Of a DNA stretch of 64,000 bases, positions 43,453-52,513 are shown one piece after another. The DNA is taken from NCBI RefSeq assembly GCF_003697165.2, contig NZ_CP033091.2, forward strand, positions 67,334-131,333. The letters are read 5' to 3'. A program made the position numbers and the translations under genes. This stretch comes from Escherichia coli DSM 30083 = JCM 1649 = ATCC 11775 (GTDB taxonomy: Bacteria > Pseudomonadota > Gammaproteobacteria > Enterobacterales > Enterobacteriaceae). How positions within the stretch are numbered: position 1 is the first letter of the stretch; each line of letters begins with the position of its first letter. The notes under the pieces were generated by a model that saw only the letters and a program-made list of their open reading frames with translations, made no database searches and was not told where the DNA came from.

Positions 43453-43932
43453 ATGGCGACTGAGTGGGTGGATGTGGCTGATAATGCCGTAAAAATAGGT
43501 TTGGGGTCGTTGCTGACTATTTTAGGGGGGTGGCTGACTCTTAAGCTAACACAAAAGCACGAATTAAAAAAAGAAGCGGCAGTACAGGGATTAAAAGATA
43601 AAGAAATAAAAACCAAACGATATGTGGAATTTCTGGCCTTGTCTCAATCTCTCATGCAAAAATATTTATATGAGCAGTGTGAAGCAAATAACGATGATTA
43701 TCTTGCCTATCTTCGCATACATAATGAGATAACGATCACGTCAGGTTTAGCCATAAGGAAAGCAGCATTTAAACTCCAGTTTGATGTTTCTACTTTCATT
43801 TTCTACAACAAAATACACGACACAGAACTCATTAATGCACTGAGGGATAAGGCTAGAAATTCTGTTTCCATGTTTCAGGCCATTGTGAATGAGGAAATCT
43901 GCAACGGAAAGTTTGGCACAGCAAGCCAGTAG
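43453..43932 (+). CDS. Membrane-anchored protein of unknown function
   Basis: A 159-residue protein with one N-terminal helix (about residues 13-32, VKIGLGSLLTILGGWLTLKL), then a long Lys/Glu-rich helix and a helical body. The layout (anchor, coiled stalk, helical domain) parallels the divergent neighbour. Start after AGGAAGAACGAGTAACAG. Family not recognised. Confidence 0.55.
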   Translation: MATEWVDVADNAVKIGLGSLLTILGGWLTLKLTQKHELKKEAAVQGLKDKEIKTKRYVEFLALSQSLMQKYLYEQCEANNDDYLAYLRIHNEITITSGLAIRKAAFKLQFDVSTFIFYNKIHDTELINALRDKARNSVSMFQAIVNEEICNGKFGTASQ

Positions 43933-44007
43933 CGCTGGGCAGAATTCCCTGGCTGTCCAGGTGAGCCAGGGAATTAAACGAAGGTGTAAAAAAAGTCGCT
44001 GGCGCGG

Positions 44008-44202
44008 CTAGTTTGATGTTCTTTGGAGGTAACGTTTACCTAACCCATAAACAGCAACCCACAGCAGGCATGGGATCAGGATTACCGATTCGTACCTGAG
44101 GTAATCGCTTAAGGTAAGGCTGGATTCAAACCATGAGAGCAAAATAACCGCCCATACAGCACTTACCAGAATGGCACCGTAAAACATGTTCTTGACGTTC
44201 AT
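44008..44202 (-). CDS. Small two-helix membrane protein
   Basis: 64 residues with two hydrophobic segments (about 7-25 and 37-55) and a basic tail (GKRYLQRTSN). Start MNVKNMF with GGTGG upstream. It could be an immunity-like or accessory membrane peptide; no function can be assigned. Confidence 0.5.
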   Translation of the reverse strand: MNVKNMFYGAILVSAVWAVILLSWFESSLTLSDYLRYESVILIPCLLWVAVYGLGKRYLQRTSN

Positions 44203-44371
44203 AAGACACCACCGCTGTTGAAATGGCTGGTTAAATTATACCAGGCTAGCTCCAGCACAGCCAGCAGAACTGGACGAAATTACCTGAATGTCCAATGTGA
44301 ACGGAAGAAAGCCAGATATGGTAGAATATTAAAATTCACAGGTATTATTAGCATATAATTTGGATTGCGCT

Positions 44372-45034
44372 ATGACGAAGAAGACCTTAGCTGAAAGATT
44401 TGAAGTGCTTGAACAAGAGTACAATTCTGTCATGTCGACAAAATATATGGGAACAAGTGCATTTAGTCACAGAAGCCAGGAATATATTGATTCGGCTAAA
44501 GGTAATAACTGGATTGCAAGAGCAAAAAAGTTACTTGAAGACAGTTATGGAAAGGAATCTGATTACTACAAAGATTTTAATGATACACAAAGGATTGCTT
44601 GGTCTAGTAATTATCAGGGATTGGTTAGACATTACAAACCTATTTTTGATGCAGCCAGAGACGATTTAACTTACTCCGGCACGGCATCGACTATAGCAAC
44701 AAAACATGCCGAACTGGATTTGATTATAAATATACTCAATAAATTTCCAGCTTTTTGTCGTCAATTAAAGCAACGATACAATGACAGAACGCCGCTTGAA
44801 ATTAATGACGAGTATGATGTACAGGATCTTGTTCATGCTCTTCTGCTGCTGCATTTTAATGATGTCAGACCTGAAGAAAATTCACCTAGCTTCGCAGGTT
44901 CATCATCCAGACAGGATTTTCTTCTGAAGAAAGAGAAGATTGTCATTGAAGTGAAGAAAACTCGCCGCTCTCTAGGGGCAAATAAAATTGGAGAGGAACT
45001 GCTCATTGATATGGCCCGTTACCGTGCACGGTAA
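44372..45034 (+). pseudogene. PD-(D/E)XK-type nuclease gene truncated by IS1
   Basis: About 219 codons from MTKKTLAERF up to the IS1 edge at 45030, where the native C-terminus is lost and the frame stops in IS1. The helical N-terminal part (about 150 residues) is followed by SSSRQDFLLKKEKIVIEVKK, a D...ExK arrangement typical of PD-(D/E)XK nucleases, with the NDEYDVQDLVHALLLLHF helix before it. Related layouts occur in restriction-like defence effectors. The catalytic residues survive but the fold is probably incomplete. Confidence 0.65.
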
Positions 45035-45044
45035 TGACTCCAAC

Positions 45045-45548
45045 TTATTGATAGTGTTTTATGTTCAGATAATGCCCGATGACTTTGTCATGCAGCTCCA
45101 CCGATTTTGAGAACGACAGCGACTTCCGTCCCAGCCGTGCCAGGTGCTGCCTCAGATTCAGGTTATGCCGCTCAATTCGCTGCGTATATCGCTTGCTGAT
45201 TACGTGCAGCTTTCCCTTCAGGCGGGATTCATACAGCGGCCAGCCATCCGTCATCCATATCACCACGTCAAAGGGTGACAGCAGGCTCATAAGACGCCCC
45301 AGCGTCGCCATAGTGCGTTCACCGAATACGTGCGCAACAACCGTCTTCCGGAGACTGTCATACGCGTAAAACAGCCAGCGCTGGCGCGATTTAGCCCCGA
45401 CATAGCCCCACTGTTCGTCCATTTCAGCGCAGACAATCACATCACTGCCCGGCTGTATGCGCGAGGTTACCGACTGCGGCCTGAGTTTTTTAAGTGACGT
45501 AAAATCGTGTTGAGGCCAACGCCCATAATGCGGGCAGTTGCCCGGCAT
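45045..45548 (-). CDS. insB: InsB, IS1 transposase part
   Basis: 167 residues, intact, identical to InsB of the other copies in this window; expressed as InsAB' by -1 frameshift. Confidence 0.95.
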
Positions 45549-45742
45549 CCAACGCCATTCATGGCCATATCAATGATTTTCTGGTGCGTACCGGGTTGAG
45601 AAGCGGTGTAAGTGAACTGCAGTTGCCATGTTTTACGGCAGTGAGAGCAGAGATAGCGCTGATGTCCGGCGGTGCTTTTGCCGTTACGCACCACCCCGTC
45701 AGTAGCTGAACAGGAGGGACAGCTGATAGAAACAGAAGCCAC
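45467..45742 (-). CDS. insA: InsA, IS1 regulator
   Basis: 91 residues, identical in protein sequence to InsA of copy 3 ([11 protein letters not shown]). Confidence 0.95.
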
Positions 45743-46133
45743 TGGAGCACCTCAAAAACACCATCATACACTAAATCAGTAAGTTGGCAGCATCACCTTC
45801 ATGGTATTGGTAATATGACAATATTTTAGAGAGTATATTTTATTCATTATAAAATGCCCCGTAATATTTATCTCACAATGATTATGATTAGTGGATACGC
45901 CCCTACATTTCCAGACAGCTGTTATCACTTAATCTATTACTGGCCCGCAGCCGTAGATATTCTAGCCACGGTGGTAACGAGTATCCGGAAGAGATTCCAC
46001 TTACACTCTTTCAATCCTATTGCAAAAGCTGATTTACTCAACAGGATTAAAAGAGGGAGTTTGATACAATTTATTTCACTTTTTGTTAGAATACTAATTC
46101 TTTTCTTGTATTTTTTGAGGAAATGAGCACGGA

Positions 46134-46194
46134 ACACGACATAATCTGTAGTCAGTAAAGAGTCTATCCTCCCTGACTACAGATTATGTCGTGT
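46134..46194. repeat. Perfect 22-bp inverted repeat beyond iutA
   Basis: Arms ACACGACATAATCTGTAGTC... (46134-46155) and its exact complement (46173-46194) with a 17-base loop. It lies 73 bases past the iutA stop and may act as a terminator despite lacking a T run. The rest of 45798-46266 is A+T-rich with no supported gene. Confidence 0.8.
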
Positions 46195-46266
46195 ATTATA
46201 TGATATCAACTTGGCTGTCAGCGGCCATGTTGATATCAGCGTACCTTTGTTGTAAAGGAATACCGG

Positions 46267-48468
46267 TCAGAACAGCACAGAGTAGTTCAGACCAAAGGTT
46301 CGGCCCCTGCCTTTGTAGTCGTACAGTGACGCTGGGCCGTAACCCGGGCTGTAGTACAGTGGTGCACGCTGCCCCCAGACAGTGGTGTAGTCACGGTCGA
46401 AGAGGTTTTCAATGCTGAAGCTGAGTGTACCCACCGGAAGCTGATAACTGCCGAGCAGATCCGCGGTGGTATAGCCATCGACCTTGTAGCCCTGCGCGTC
46501 GCTCACGTCAAAGGAGGTGGTGCTCTGCACGCGCAGACTCCACGGGTCCGGTGCCCAGCCAATGTAGGCTGTCGCTTTTGATGGGCTTGCTGTCTTCACA
46601 TCGTATTTCTGCCAGGTACCGTTCACTTTCGACTCAGTTTTCAGCACGTTGAAGTTCACTCCGGTACTCCAGTCAGTATCAGGAATCAGGTAGTCCACCG
46701 CACCTTCCACGCCGTAAATACGGCGTTTGTCGTCCACCACGCTGATGGTCAGATCTTTATTCGCCACCACGCTCTTATCAGAAATCGAATAGTAGGCCGC
46801 GATTTGGGTACGCAGATTATTGCCAGTAAAGCGCCAGCCCAGCTCATAAGAATCGACTTTCACGCCTTCCAGCTTGCTGTCGCTGACGTTCACACTCTTT
46901 GTTAGAGGAAGATGGCCGTTCACTGCAGCACCATAGATGCCGCGACCATAGTATTTACCCGGGTCCGGCAGCTCCACGCCCTGGGAGAAGTTGAGCCATG
47001 CCTGCTGGCGTTCGGTGATGTGCATCAGCAGACCGGCGTTGAACAGGAAGTTGTCGTAATCGACTGAGCCGCCAGGAATGGCGTCGGCGGATGTAGCCTT
47101 CCCGGCGGCAATCTGCCGTTGCTGCGCGTAGCCGATGAAATCATCAATCTTGTTTTCAGTGTACTGATAGCGTACGCCACCGTTGAGGGTAAAGAGATTA
47201 TTGATGTCATAGCCTGATTGCAGGAAGGCCGCCAGGTTGGTGATGTCATACGACGGATAGCGCCCGGTGGTGTAAATCTTCTTGTTGTTCAGCCCTCCGG
47301 AAGCGCTTGCCTGAGCCAGGTCGAAGAACATCTGGTTGGAGGTAAAGCGCTCATGATCAGCATCCAGCCCCCAGGTGATTTGCCAGCCGTCCATCGGTTT
47401 GCTGTTCAGAGTCAGTTTCATGCCGTACTGGTCGGTGTCCTGCTGTGACGAAGAGAAAGCCGTCACCTGTTTGTTCGCATTTACCGTCGGGAACGGGTAG
47501 AATCGCAACGACTCATCGCGGTAGTAAACCTGACCGACCAGCTCCTGTCCCAGAAAAGCGCTGTCAGAGTACTGCAGGCTGATCAAATGCCGCTCAGTGC
47601 CGGGAATACGGTCGGAATTCAGCCCGTTACTGACGAATGGCGTGCTGGTCCCTCTGATGGCAGAGAAGCCTTTCCCGAGATTAAGCCCGTAATCGTCGTC
47701 GCCCTGGCTTTTATAGTACTGTGTGATCAACTGAAGCTGCCGGGATTCATCGATGTTCAGCGTACCAGTTCCCATGATGTCCAGCCGATCGGAGTACTGC
47801 AGGCCGGTCTGGGTGTTATCAAGCAAGGTGGCATCGCCGTTACCGTCAAACCAGCCGCCAAATTTCTGATATGCCACGGAAAGACGTCCGGAGATATGCT
47901 CATTTCCGCCGGAGACAGCTCCGGCAATGCGTTCATCGTGATCTTTACTGCTGCTAAAGCCACTTTTGGTGCCAGCCTCAAACTCCATCATGGTTTCCGG
48001 CTGGCCTTTTTTGGTCACGATGTTGATCAGGCCACCGGTACTGCCGCCGCCGTACAGGGACGTCGCACCGGAGATCACTTCAATATGGTCGATATTAAAA
48101 GGATCTATAGAGTCCAGTTGTCGGCTGTCGGTACGTGAAGAGTTGAGACGCACGCCGTCAACCAGCACGACCAGCGGGCGGCCACGCACATTCATACCGT
48201 AGTTGGTGCGGCTCCGGCTGCTGACGTCAAGGCCAGGGATCAGCTGAGCCAGTGCGTCTTTAAGCTCTTTGCCGCCCTGAATCTGCTGTTCCAGTTCGGC
48301 GTTTTCGATAACCCAGGTGGTTTGCGCCATCTCCGCTACGGTGCGATTGCTGCGGTTGGCAGACACCACGAACGTTTCATCATCGGTTTGTTGAGCGACT
48401 GCTGGCGCCATCATGGTAAGAAGCAGTGGGTTGAGAGCCCAAAGCGTATACTTTTTGCTTATCATCAT
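46267..48468 (-). CDS. iutA: IutA, ferric aerobactin receptor
   Basis: TonB-dependent outer-membrane receptor of 733 residues for Fe-aerobactin, also a cloacin DF13 receptor. Signal peptide to AVAQ (about residue 25), TonB box ETFVVSA, plug domain (about 50-160, with VLVDGVRLNSSR), then a 22-strand barrel ending in the typical aromatic terminus (NYSVLF). The last gene of the aerobactin operon, 81 bases after iucD. Confidence 0.98.
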   Translation of the reverse strand: MMISKKYTLWALNPLLLTMMAPAVAQQTDDETFVVSANRSNRTVAEMAQTTWVIENAELEQQIQGGKELKDALAQLIPGLDVSSRSRTNYGMNVRGRPLVVLVDGVRLNSSRTDSRQLDSIDPFNIDHIEVISGATSLYGGGSTGGLINIVTKKGQPETMMEFEAGTKSGFSSSKDHDERIAGAVSGGNEHISGRLSVAYQKFGGWFDGNGDATLLDNTQTGLQYSDRLDIMGTGTLNIDESRQLQLITQYYKSQGDDDYGLNLGKGFSAIRGTSTPFVSNGLNSDRIPGTERHLISLQYSDSAFLGQELVGQVYYRDESLRFYPFPTVNANKQVTAFSSSQQDTDQYGMKLTLNSKPMDGWQITWGLDADHERFTSNQMFFDLAQASASGGLNNKKIYTTGRYPSYDITNLAAFLQSGYDINNLFTLNGGVRYQYTENKIDDFIGYAQQRQIAAGKATSADAIPGGSVDYDNFLFNAGLLMHITERQQAWLNFSQGVELPDPGKYYGRGIYGAAVNGHLPLTKSVNVSDSKLEGVKVDSYELGWRFTGNNLRTQIAAYYSISDKSVVANKDLTISVVDDKRRIYGVEGAVDYLIPDTDWSTGVNFNVLKTESKVNGTWQKYDVKTASPSKATAYIGWAPDPWSLRVQSTTSFDVSDAQGYKVDGYTTADLLGSYQLPVGTLSFSIENLFDRDYTTVWGQRAPLYYSPGYGPASLYDYKGRGRTFGLNYSVLF

Positions 48469-48549
48469 TATTCCTCCATACGGGCGGAAAAAATCAGCCC
48501 AAAGATGCTGTGTAGCGAGTTAAAGAAGCAGCCTCCGGCTGCGTTTTCC

Positions 48550-49827
48550 CTAGGTGCCGCTGCGCCACTGAATCAGGGCGGGCGGCATACTGAGATCGAA
48601 TAAATCACGTCCCATTACGCGATTAAGAATACGTGCAGATCTCCATGCCATCAGGCTGAGCTGGGGTTCGGCGATGCCATGGGTTTGCATACTGGCGTTG
48701 ACCACGAAGATGTTGTTCTCTTTCGGGCCACTCCATTCCAGAGTGAAGTCATCACGCACTTTAAAGGTGTTCTTATCGTGCATGGTGATCAGGGGCATCA
48801 GTGAGGGAAGTATTTGTGGCAACGCAGAACGGTAACCTGTGGCGAAAATCACCACATCACTTTCCAGGCTCTCCCTGCCCTGATCCAGATGATGCTCCAT
48901 CAGCAACTTCCAGCCAGGACCACTACTTTCCAGAGTTGTTACCGAGCGGCTGGGTAGCAGACGGATATTTCTTGGTTTTCTCAGAACTTCAAAACGGTGG
49001 TACAACTCACGATAAATGGTCAGTAAAGAATCGGCAGTGATGCCATCCGATGTCATTTTCTGCTCATCCAGTAACTGATGGCGAATATCTTCCTCCAGTC
49101 CGGAGAAGCCTGAAATATATTCAGGTGTAAAATACTCATCAGCAAAAGCAGCCTCATCCAGTGCGTTAAAATTATTACGCCGGGAGACCCAGTTTATTTC
49201 CGCCGCTTCTCCCCATTCCCCGCGTAATGCATTAAGGAACAGGTCTGCACCACTCTGTCCTCCACCAACCACGGTTATCCGTTTTCCACTAAGGTCCGGC
49301 CGACGAAGATTCATTTCACTGGCATGGAAACAGGATTGTGTCATATGCTTCACACAGGGTGGTAAATAAGGTTGTTTTCCTGTACCAAGGCAGATATTGC
49401 GGGCAAAATATTCTCCCTGGCTGGTTTGCACCAGAAACAATCGACGTTTTTTATCGAAATCAATGTTTTCAACGGTATGACTGAAATACAGGTTATTCAT
49501 ATCTTCAGCAGCCCAGCGGAGGTAGTCAGAAAACTCTTCACGGGATACTGTACGTAGTCTGCTTGTAAGGAAGCGATAGAACTTTTTGTGCTTCACCAGA
49601 TAGTTAACAAAACTGTAGGGATTTGTAGGTGCAACAGCACTGACCAGATCTTTCAGAAAGACGGTCTGCATATGACAATCCGGTACCAGCATACCCGGAT
49701 GCCAGGAAAAATGAGGATGTTCATCAAAGAAGAGACAGTCCAGTTCTTCGATCTGATGTGACAACGCAGCAATGCTGAGATTAAATGGCCCTGTCCCTAC
49801 ACCAATAAAATCGACACTTTTTTTCAT
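48550..49827 (-). CDS. iucD: IucD, L-lysine N6-monooxygenase
   Basis: A 425-residue FAD/NADPH enzyme that hydroxylates lysine, the first step of aerobactin synthesis. The FAD motif is GVGTGPFNLS near residue 10, the NADPH motif VVGGGQSGAD near residue 190, and the C-terminal ATGY motif (FATGYRSALP) is present. It overlaps the end of iucC by four bases. Confidence 0.98.
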   Translation of the reverse strand: MKKSVDFIGVGTGPFNLSIAALSHQIEELDCLFFDEHPHFSWHPGMLVPDCHMQTVFLKDLVSAVAPTNPYSFVNYLVKHKKFYRFLTSRLRTVSREEFSDYLRWAAEDMNNLYFSHTVENIDFDKKRRLFLVQTSQGEYFARNICLGTGKQPYLPPCVKHMTQSCFHASEMNLRRPDLSGKRITVVGGGQSGADLFLNALRGEWGEAAEINWVSRRNNFNALDEAAFADEYFTPEYISGFSGLEEDIRHQLLDEQKMTSDGITADSLLTIYRELYHRFEVLRKPRNIRLLPSRSVTTLESSGPGWKLLMEHHLDQGRESLESDVVIFATGYRSALPQILPSLMPLITMHDKNTFKVRDDFTLEWSGPKENNIFVVNASMQTHGIAEPQLSLMAWRSARILNRVMGRDLFDLSMPPALIQWRSGT

Positions 49828-51566
49828 GATTCATATTCCTGAGTTACCAGCCACAGCGGATTTTGCAGATCCTCAAGGTAATTCGGCAGCATGCGGCTGC
49901 CGCCATCCAGATCAGGCCAGGTCAGTTTTACCGGGTTCAGCACCACGCGAATGATTTGTGGCCTGAAAAGTGAGAAAAGCGCAAAACGCTCTGACATTTG
50001 TGGATGTTTTTTCATGTAATCACTCAACACTGCTGCCAGCAGTTGATAAAATCGCCTTTCAGGTACGCCAAGACGAACCATCAGTGGCGAAATAAAACGC
50101 AGTACTGTCACGAAGTGACCCGTCTGCAAATCATGGATTAAGTAGTCCGCACTCAGGCGGGATGTAACATCACGAACCTCCTGAGGCAAAGAGTCCATTT
50201 CGGGGAACTCTTCTTTCACCAGTCGCATATCGCCCTGGAAGTCTTTCAGCAGAACACGCTGTGGAACCCCCTCTTTCATGGCGAGAGTTATATTTTGTCC
50301 ATGTGCAATAAGCGCGACACCGTAGCGGCAAAGCAGGTGATACAGAGGAACCACGACCACCCGGAACAGTTGCGTAAGCCAGGTTTCAGCGTCCAGCCCG
50401 GAGCGGTCTATATATGCGCCTGCCAGCGGCTGATTGTTTTCGTCGCACTCCATCAGTGTTGCCATCAGAACCGGACTTTCATCCGGTTTCAGCCAGCGGC
50501 ACGGATTCTCCCGCCAGATAACACCAAGCATTTCCTGGTAGCGATAGGGAGCCCGGGCAAGCGCGGCATAGCCTTCATGGGAGACATAGCCTGCAGCCGG
50601 TTCACCAAGTATCACTGCGCCGCTTTGCACTAGGGTGGCGTCGGTCGCAAAAACCTGTTGTAGCCAGCGTGAAGCCAGTGGTCCGGCAGCGATGTATCTG
50701 CCAGGGATCCCCCGGTAGCATGAGGTGTTGTAGATGGTCAGCGGCAGCTTGATATCCAGCCCGCCCCGGCGACTGGCGTTGGTCAGGGTACGCAGCGACT
50801 GCTGGGCGAGCCACTGGTCGCCAAACTCGCCGAGAGACACCATCCTGCCTTCGGCAAAATCAGCGATGAAGTCGGTAGCGATTTTTTGCTGCCACTGCCA
50901 CGGATGTACCGGCAGCGGCAGCCAGTTATGATCCAGTCCGTTTTCCTGCCAGACCTGACTGAAGCGGGCAAACTCCTGCGGATCCATTGCGGCCGTCAAC
51001 AACTGATGAATATCCATCTCGTTATCACAGCGCCAGATCATATGTTCACGTTTTACCGCCAGCCAGTGCAGTCTGAAGGTGTTGGCATACTCTGGCGCAT
51101 ATCGTTCCAGCGCCTCTTTACCCCAGCCACGGCGACCTTTATTAAAAACGAATTTAGGATGACCGCTCAGCAGGCATTGCAGGCGGTCGGCATTAAGATT
51201 AATCAGGTCACTGGCGCTCAGCCCGCGACGGGCTTTCAGTAGTTGCAGGTCGCCCAGCAGCGTGGCATACAAATCCTGCATATGCTCAGCAACGGTTGCA
51301 TCGCTCATTGACAGTACCTGCTTTAGCTGCATCAGCAGCGTCTGAGCCAGTACTGGCTCGTCCGCGCAGCGCAGAGTTTGAGCATCAATCCAGAGCCAGC
51401 CCCAGATACCACGTTCAGCGATGAAGCGCCATTGTGCTCCCGGCAGGTTAATGCAGTAGCGGTCATCGCCCTGAGATTCCGCGTGGAAAACCTGCTCATA
51501 CTCCAGCTCAGACAACATTTTTGCCACCAGGCGGCGGTTGACCAAATCCCAGTCTTTGTGATTCAT
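49824..51566 (-). CDS. iucC: IucC, aerobactin synthase
   Basis: A 580-residue NIS synthetase (type C) that joins the second N-acetyl-N-hydroxylysine to the citryl intermediate. Family signatures include HPWQWQQKI near residue 220 and LIAHGQNITLAM near residue 405, then KDFQGDMRL. It overlaps the iucB stop by one base. Confidence 0.98.
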   Translation of the reverse strand: MNHKDWDLVNRRLVAKMLSELEYEQVFHAESQGDDRYCINLPGAQWRFIAERGIWGWLWIDAQTLRCADEPVLAQTLLMQLKQVLSMSDATVAEHMQDLYATLLGDLQLLKARRGLSASDLINLNADRLQCLLSGHPKFVFNKGRRGWGKEALERYAPEYANTFRLHWLAVKREHMIWRCDNEMDIHQLLTAAMDPQEFARFSQVWQENGLDHNWLPLPVHPWQWQQKIATDFIADFAEGRMVSLGEFGDQWLAQQSLRTLTNASRRGGLDIKLPLTIYNTSCYRGIPGRYIAAGPLASRWLQQVFATDATLVQSGAVILGEPAAGYVSHEGYAALARAPYRYQEMLGVIWRENPCRWLKPDESPVLMATLMECDENNQPLAGAYIDRSGLDAETWLTQLFRVVVVPLYHLLCRYGVALIAHGQNITLAMKEGVPQRVLLKDFQGDMRLVKEEFPEMDSLPQEVRDVTSRLSADYLIHDLQTGHFVTVLRFISPLMVRLGVPERRFYQLLAAVLSDYMKKHPQMSERFALFSLFRPQIIRVVLNPVKLTWPDLDGGSRMLPNYLEDLQNPLWLVTQEYES

Positions 51567-52513
51567 TACAGACCGACCTCCGTGAAGAAGTGATGACGAT
51601 CCGCCATCACCATGCGCGAGCGTTTATGTGGGAAGTCGAACTCTTTAATTGTCCGGTATCCCGCAGGCTCAAGATGGCGGAACAGGCGCTGGTTATCGAT
51701 GCGTGGCTCCAGTACTGTGCGCTGCGTACGTGGCTCATTCAGCAGCAGGTAATGTGTCACCCCGCGCAGCCAGCTTTGCACATAGTGGGCTCCGCGCCAT
51801 TGCTGTTCACCAACCAGCAGATGCAGGCCACGGTCAAAGGGCTGCCACGAATAGTGGCGACCAATGCGGTCTTCCGCCGCCCAGTAGATTTCGAAATAAC
51901 TGAACGGCCGATCGTCGAAACAACCAATCAGCGGGAATGCATGTTTACTGGTGAGCTGGCGTTCCAGATAGGCGATCTGTACCTCCAGTGAGCCACTTTG
52001 CTCCCAGAAATACTCAACGCGCGGATCGTTCATCCAGCGAGTGAAACGTTCTGCATCAGAAACGGGATCGGCAATGCGGAAACTCAGCATCCTGCGAATG
52101 CGTGGATCGTAACGACGATAAACTTCACCCTGCGGACGGGGGGGGCGCTGCGGGAAATAAATCTCACGCTCTGCATCAAAAACCATTTCACCGGAGGCCC
52201 GGTTTGCCGGAGAACTCAGCCATAACGGTAACTGCCAGAAAGCGGAACGATGGATAATGTCGCTTTGTACCTGTCCGAAAAGCGTCAGCGCCTGTGGCTC
52301 CTCACACCATTCGGACCAGGGAAGAACCACTGCTGAAAGTTGTGGTGCGGCGATAAATATCTGATCCAGCGCGTCGCACAGCCACCCTGTTGGCAGCTCC
52401 CCGGGCCAGTGCAACACCGCGCTATTGTCCAGCCCCCAGCCAAGATTCAGAGGCTTGTCGAGTTTTTCACAGCGCAGTCCATATCCGCTGTGAACAATGT
52501 TTGCCCCAGACAT
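51566..52513 (-). CDS. iucB: IucB, N6-hydroxylysine O-acetyltransferase
   Basis: A 315-residue GNAT-fold enzyme that acetylates N6-hydroxylysine. The C-terminal acetyl-CoA part is visible (GEQQWRGAHYVQSWLRG and the following strands). It directly follows iucA. Confidence 0.97.
   Translation of the reverse strand: MSGANIVHSGYGLRCEKLDKPLNLGWGLDNSAVLHWPGELPTGWLCDALDQIFIAAPQLSAVVLPWSEWCEEPQALTLFGQVQSDIIHRSAFWQLPLWLSSPANRASGEMVFDAEREIYFPQRPPRPQGEVYRRYDPRIRRMLSFRIADPVSDAERFTRWMNDPRVEYFWEQSGSLEVQIAYLERQLTSKHAFPLIGCFDDRPFSYFEIYWAAEDRIGRHYSWQPFDRGLHLLVGEQQWRGAHYVQSWLRGVTHYLLLNEPRTQRTVLEPRIDNQRLFRHLEPAGYRTIKEFDFPHKRSRMVMADRHHFFTEVGL

Larger units (their letters stand above)
45030..45797 (-). mobile_element. 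IS1: IS1, copy 2
   Basis: A complete 768-bp IS1 in the same orientation as copy 1 and inverted to copy 3. Flanking nine bases (ACCGTGCAC and TTCATGGTA) do not match. It cuts the nuclease gene on the left and borders the aerobactin island on the right. Confidence 0.97.

Noticed and set aside
45854..46126. Plus-strand 90-codon frame between IS1 copy 2 and iutA
   Set aside because: No ribosome site, no recognisable family, A+T-rich stretch likely to contain open frames by chance.
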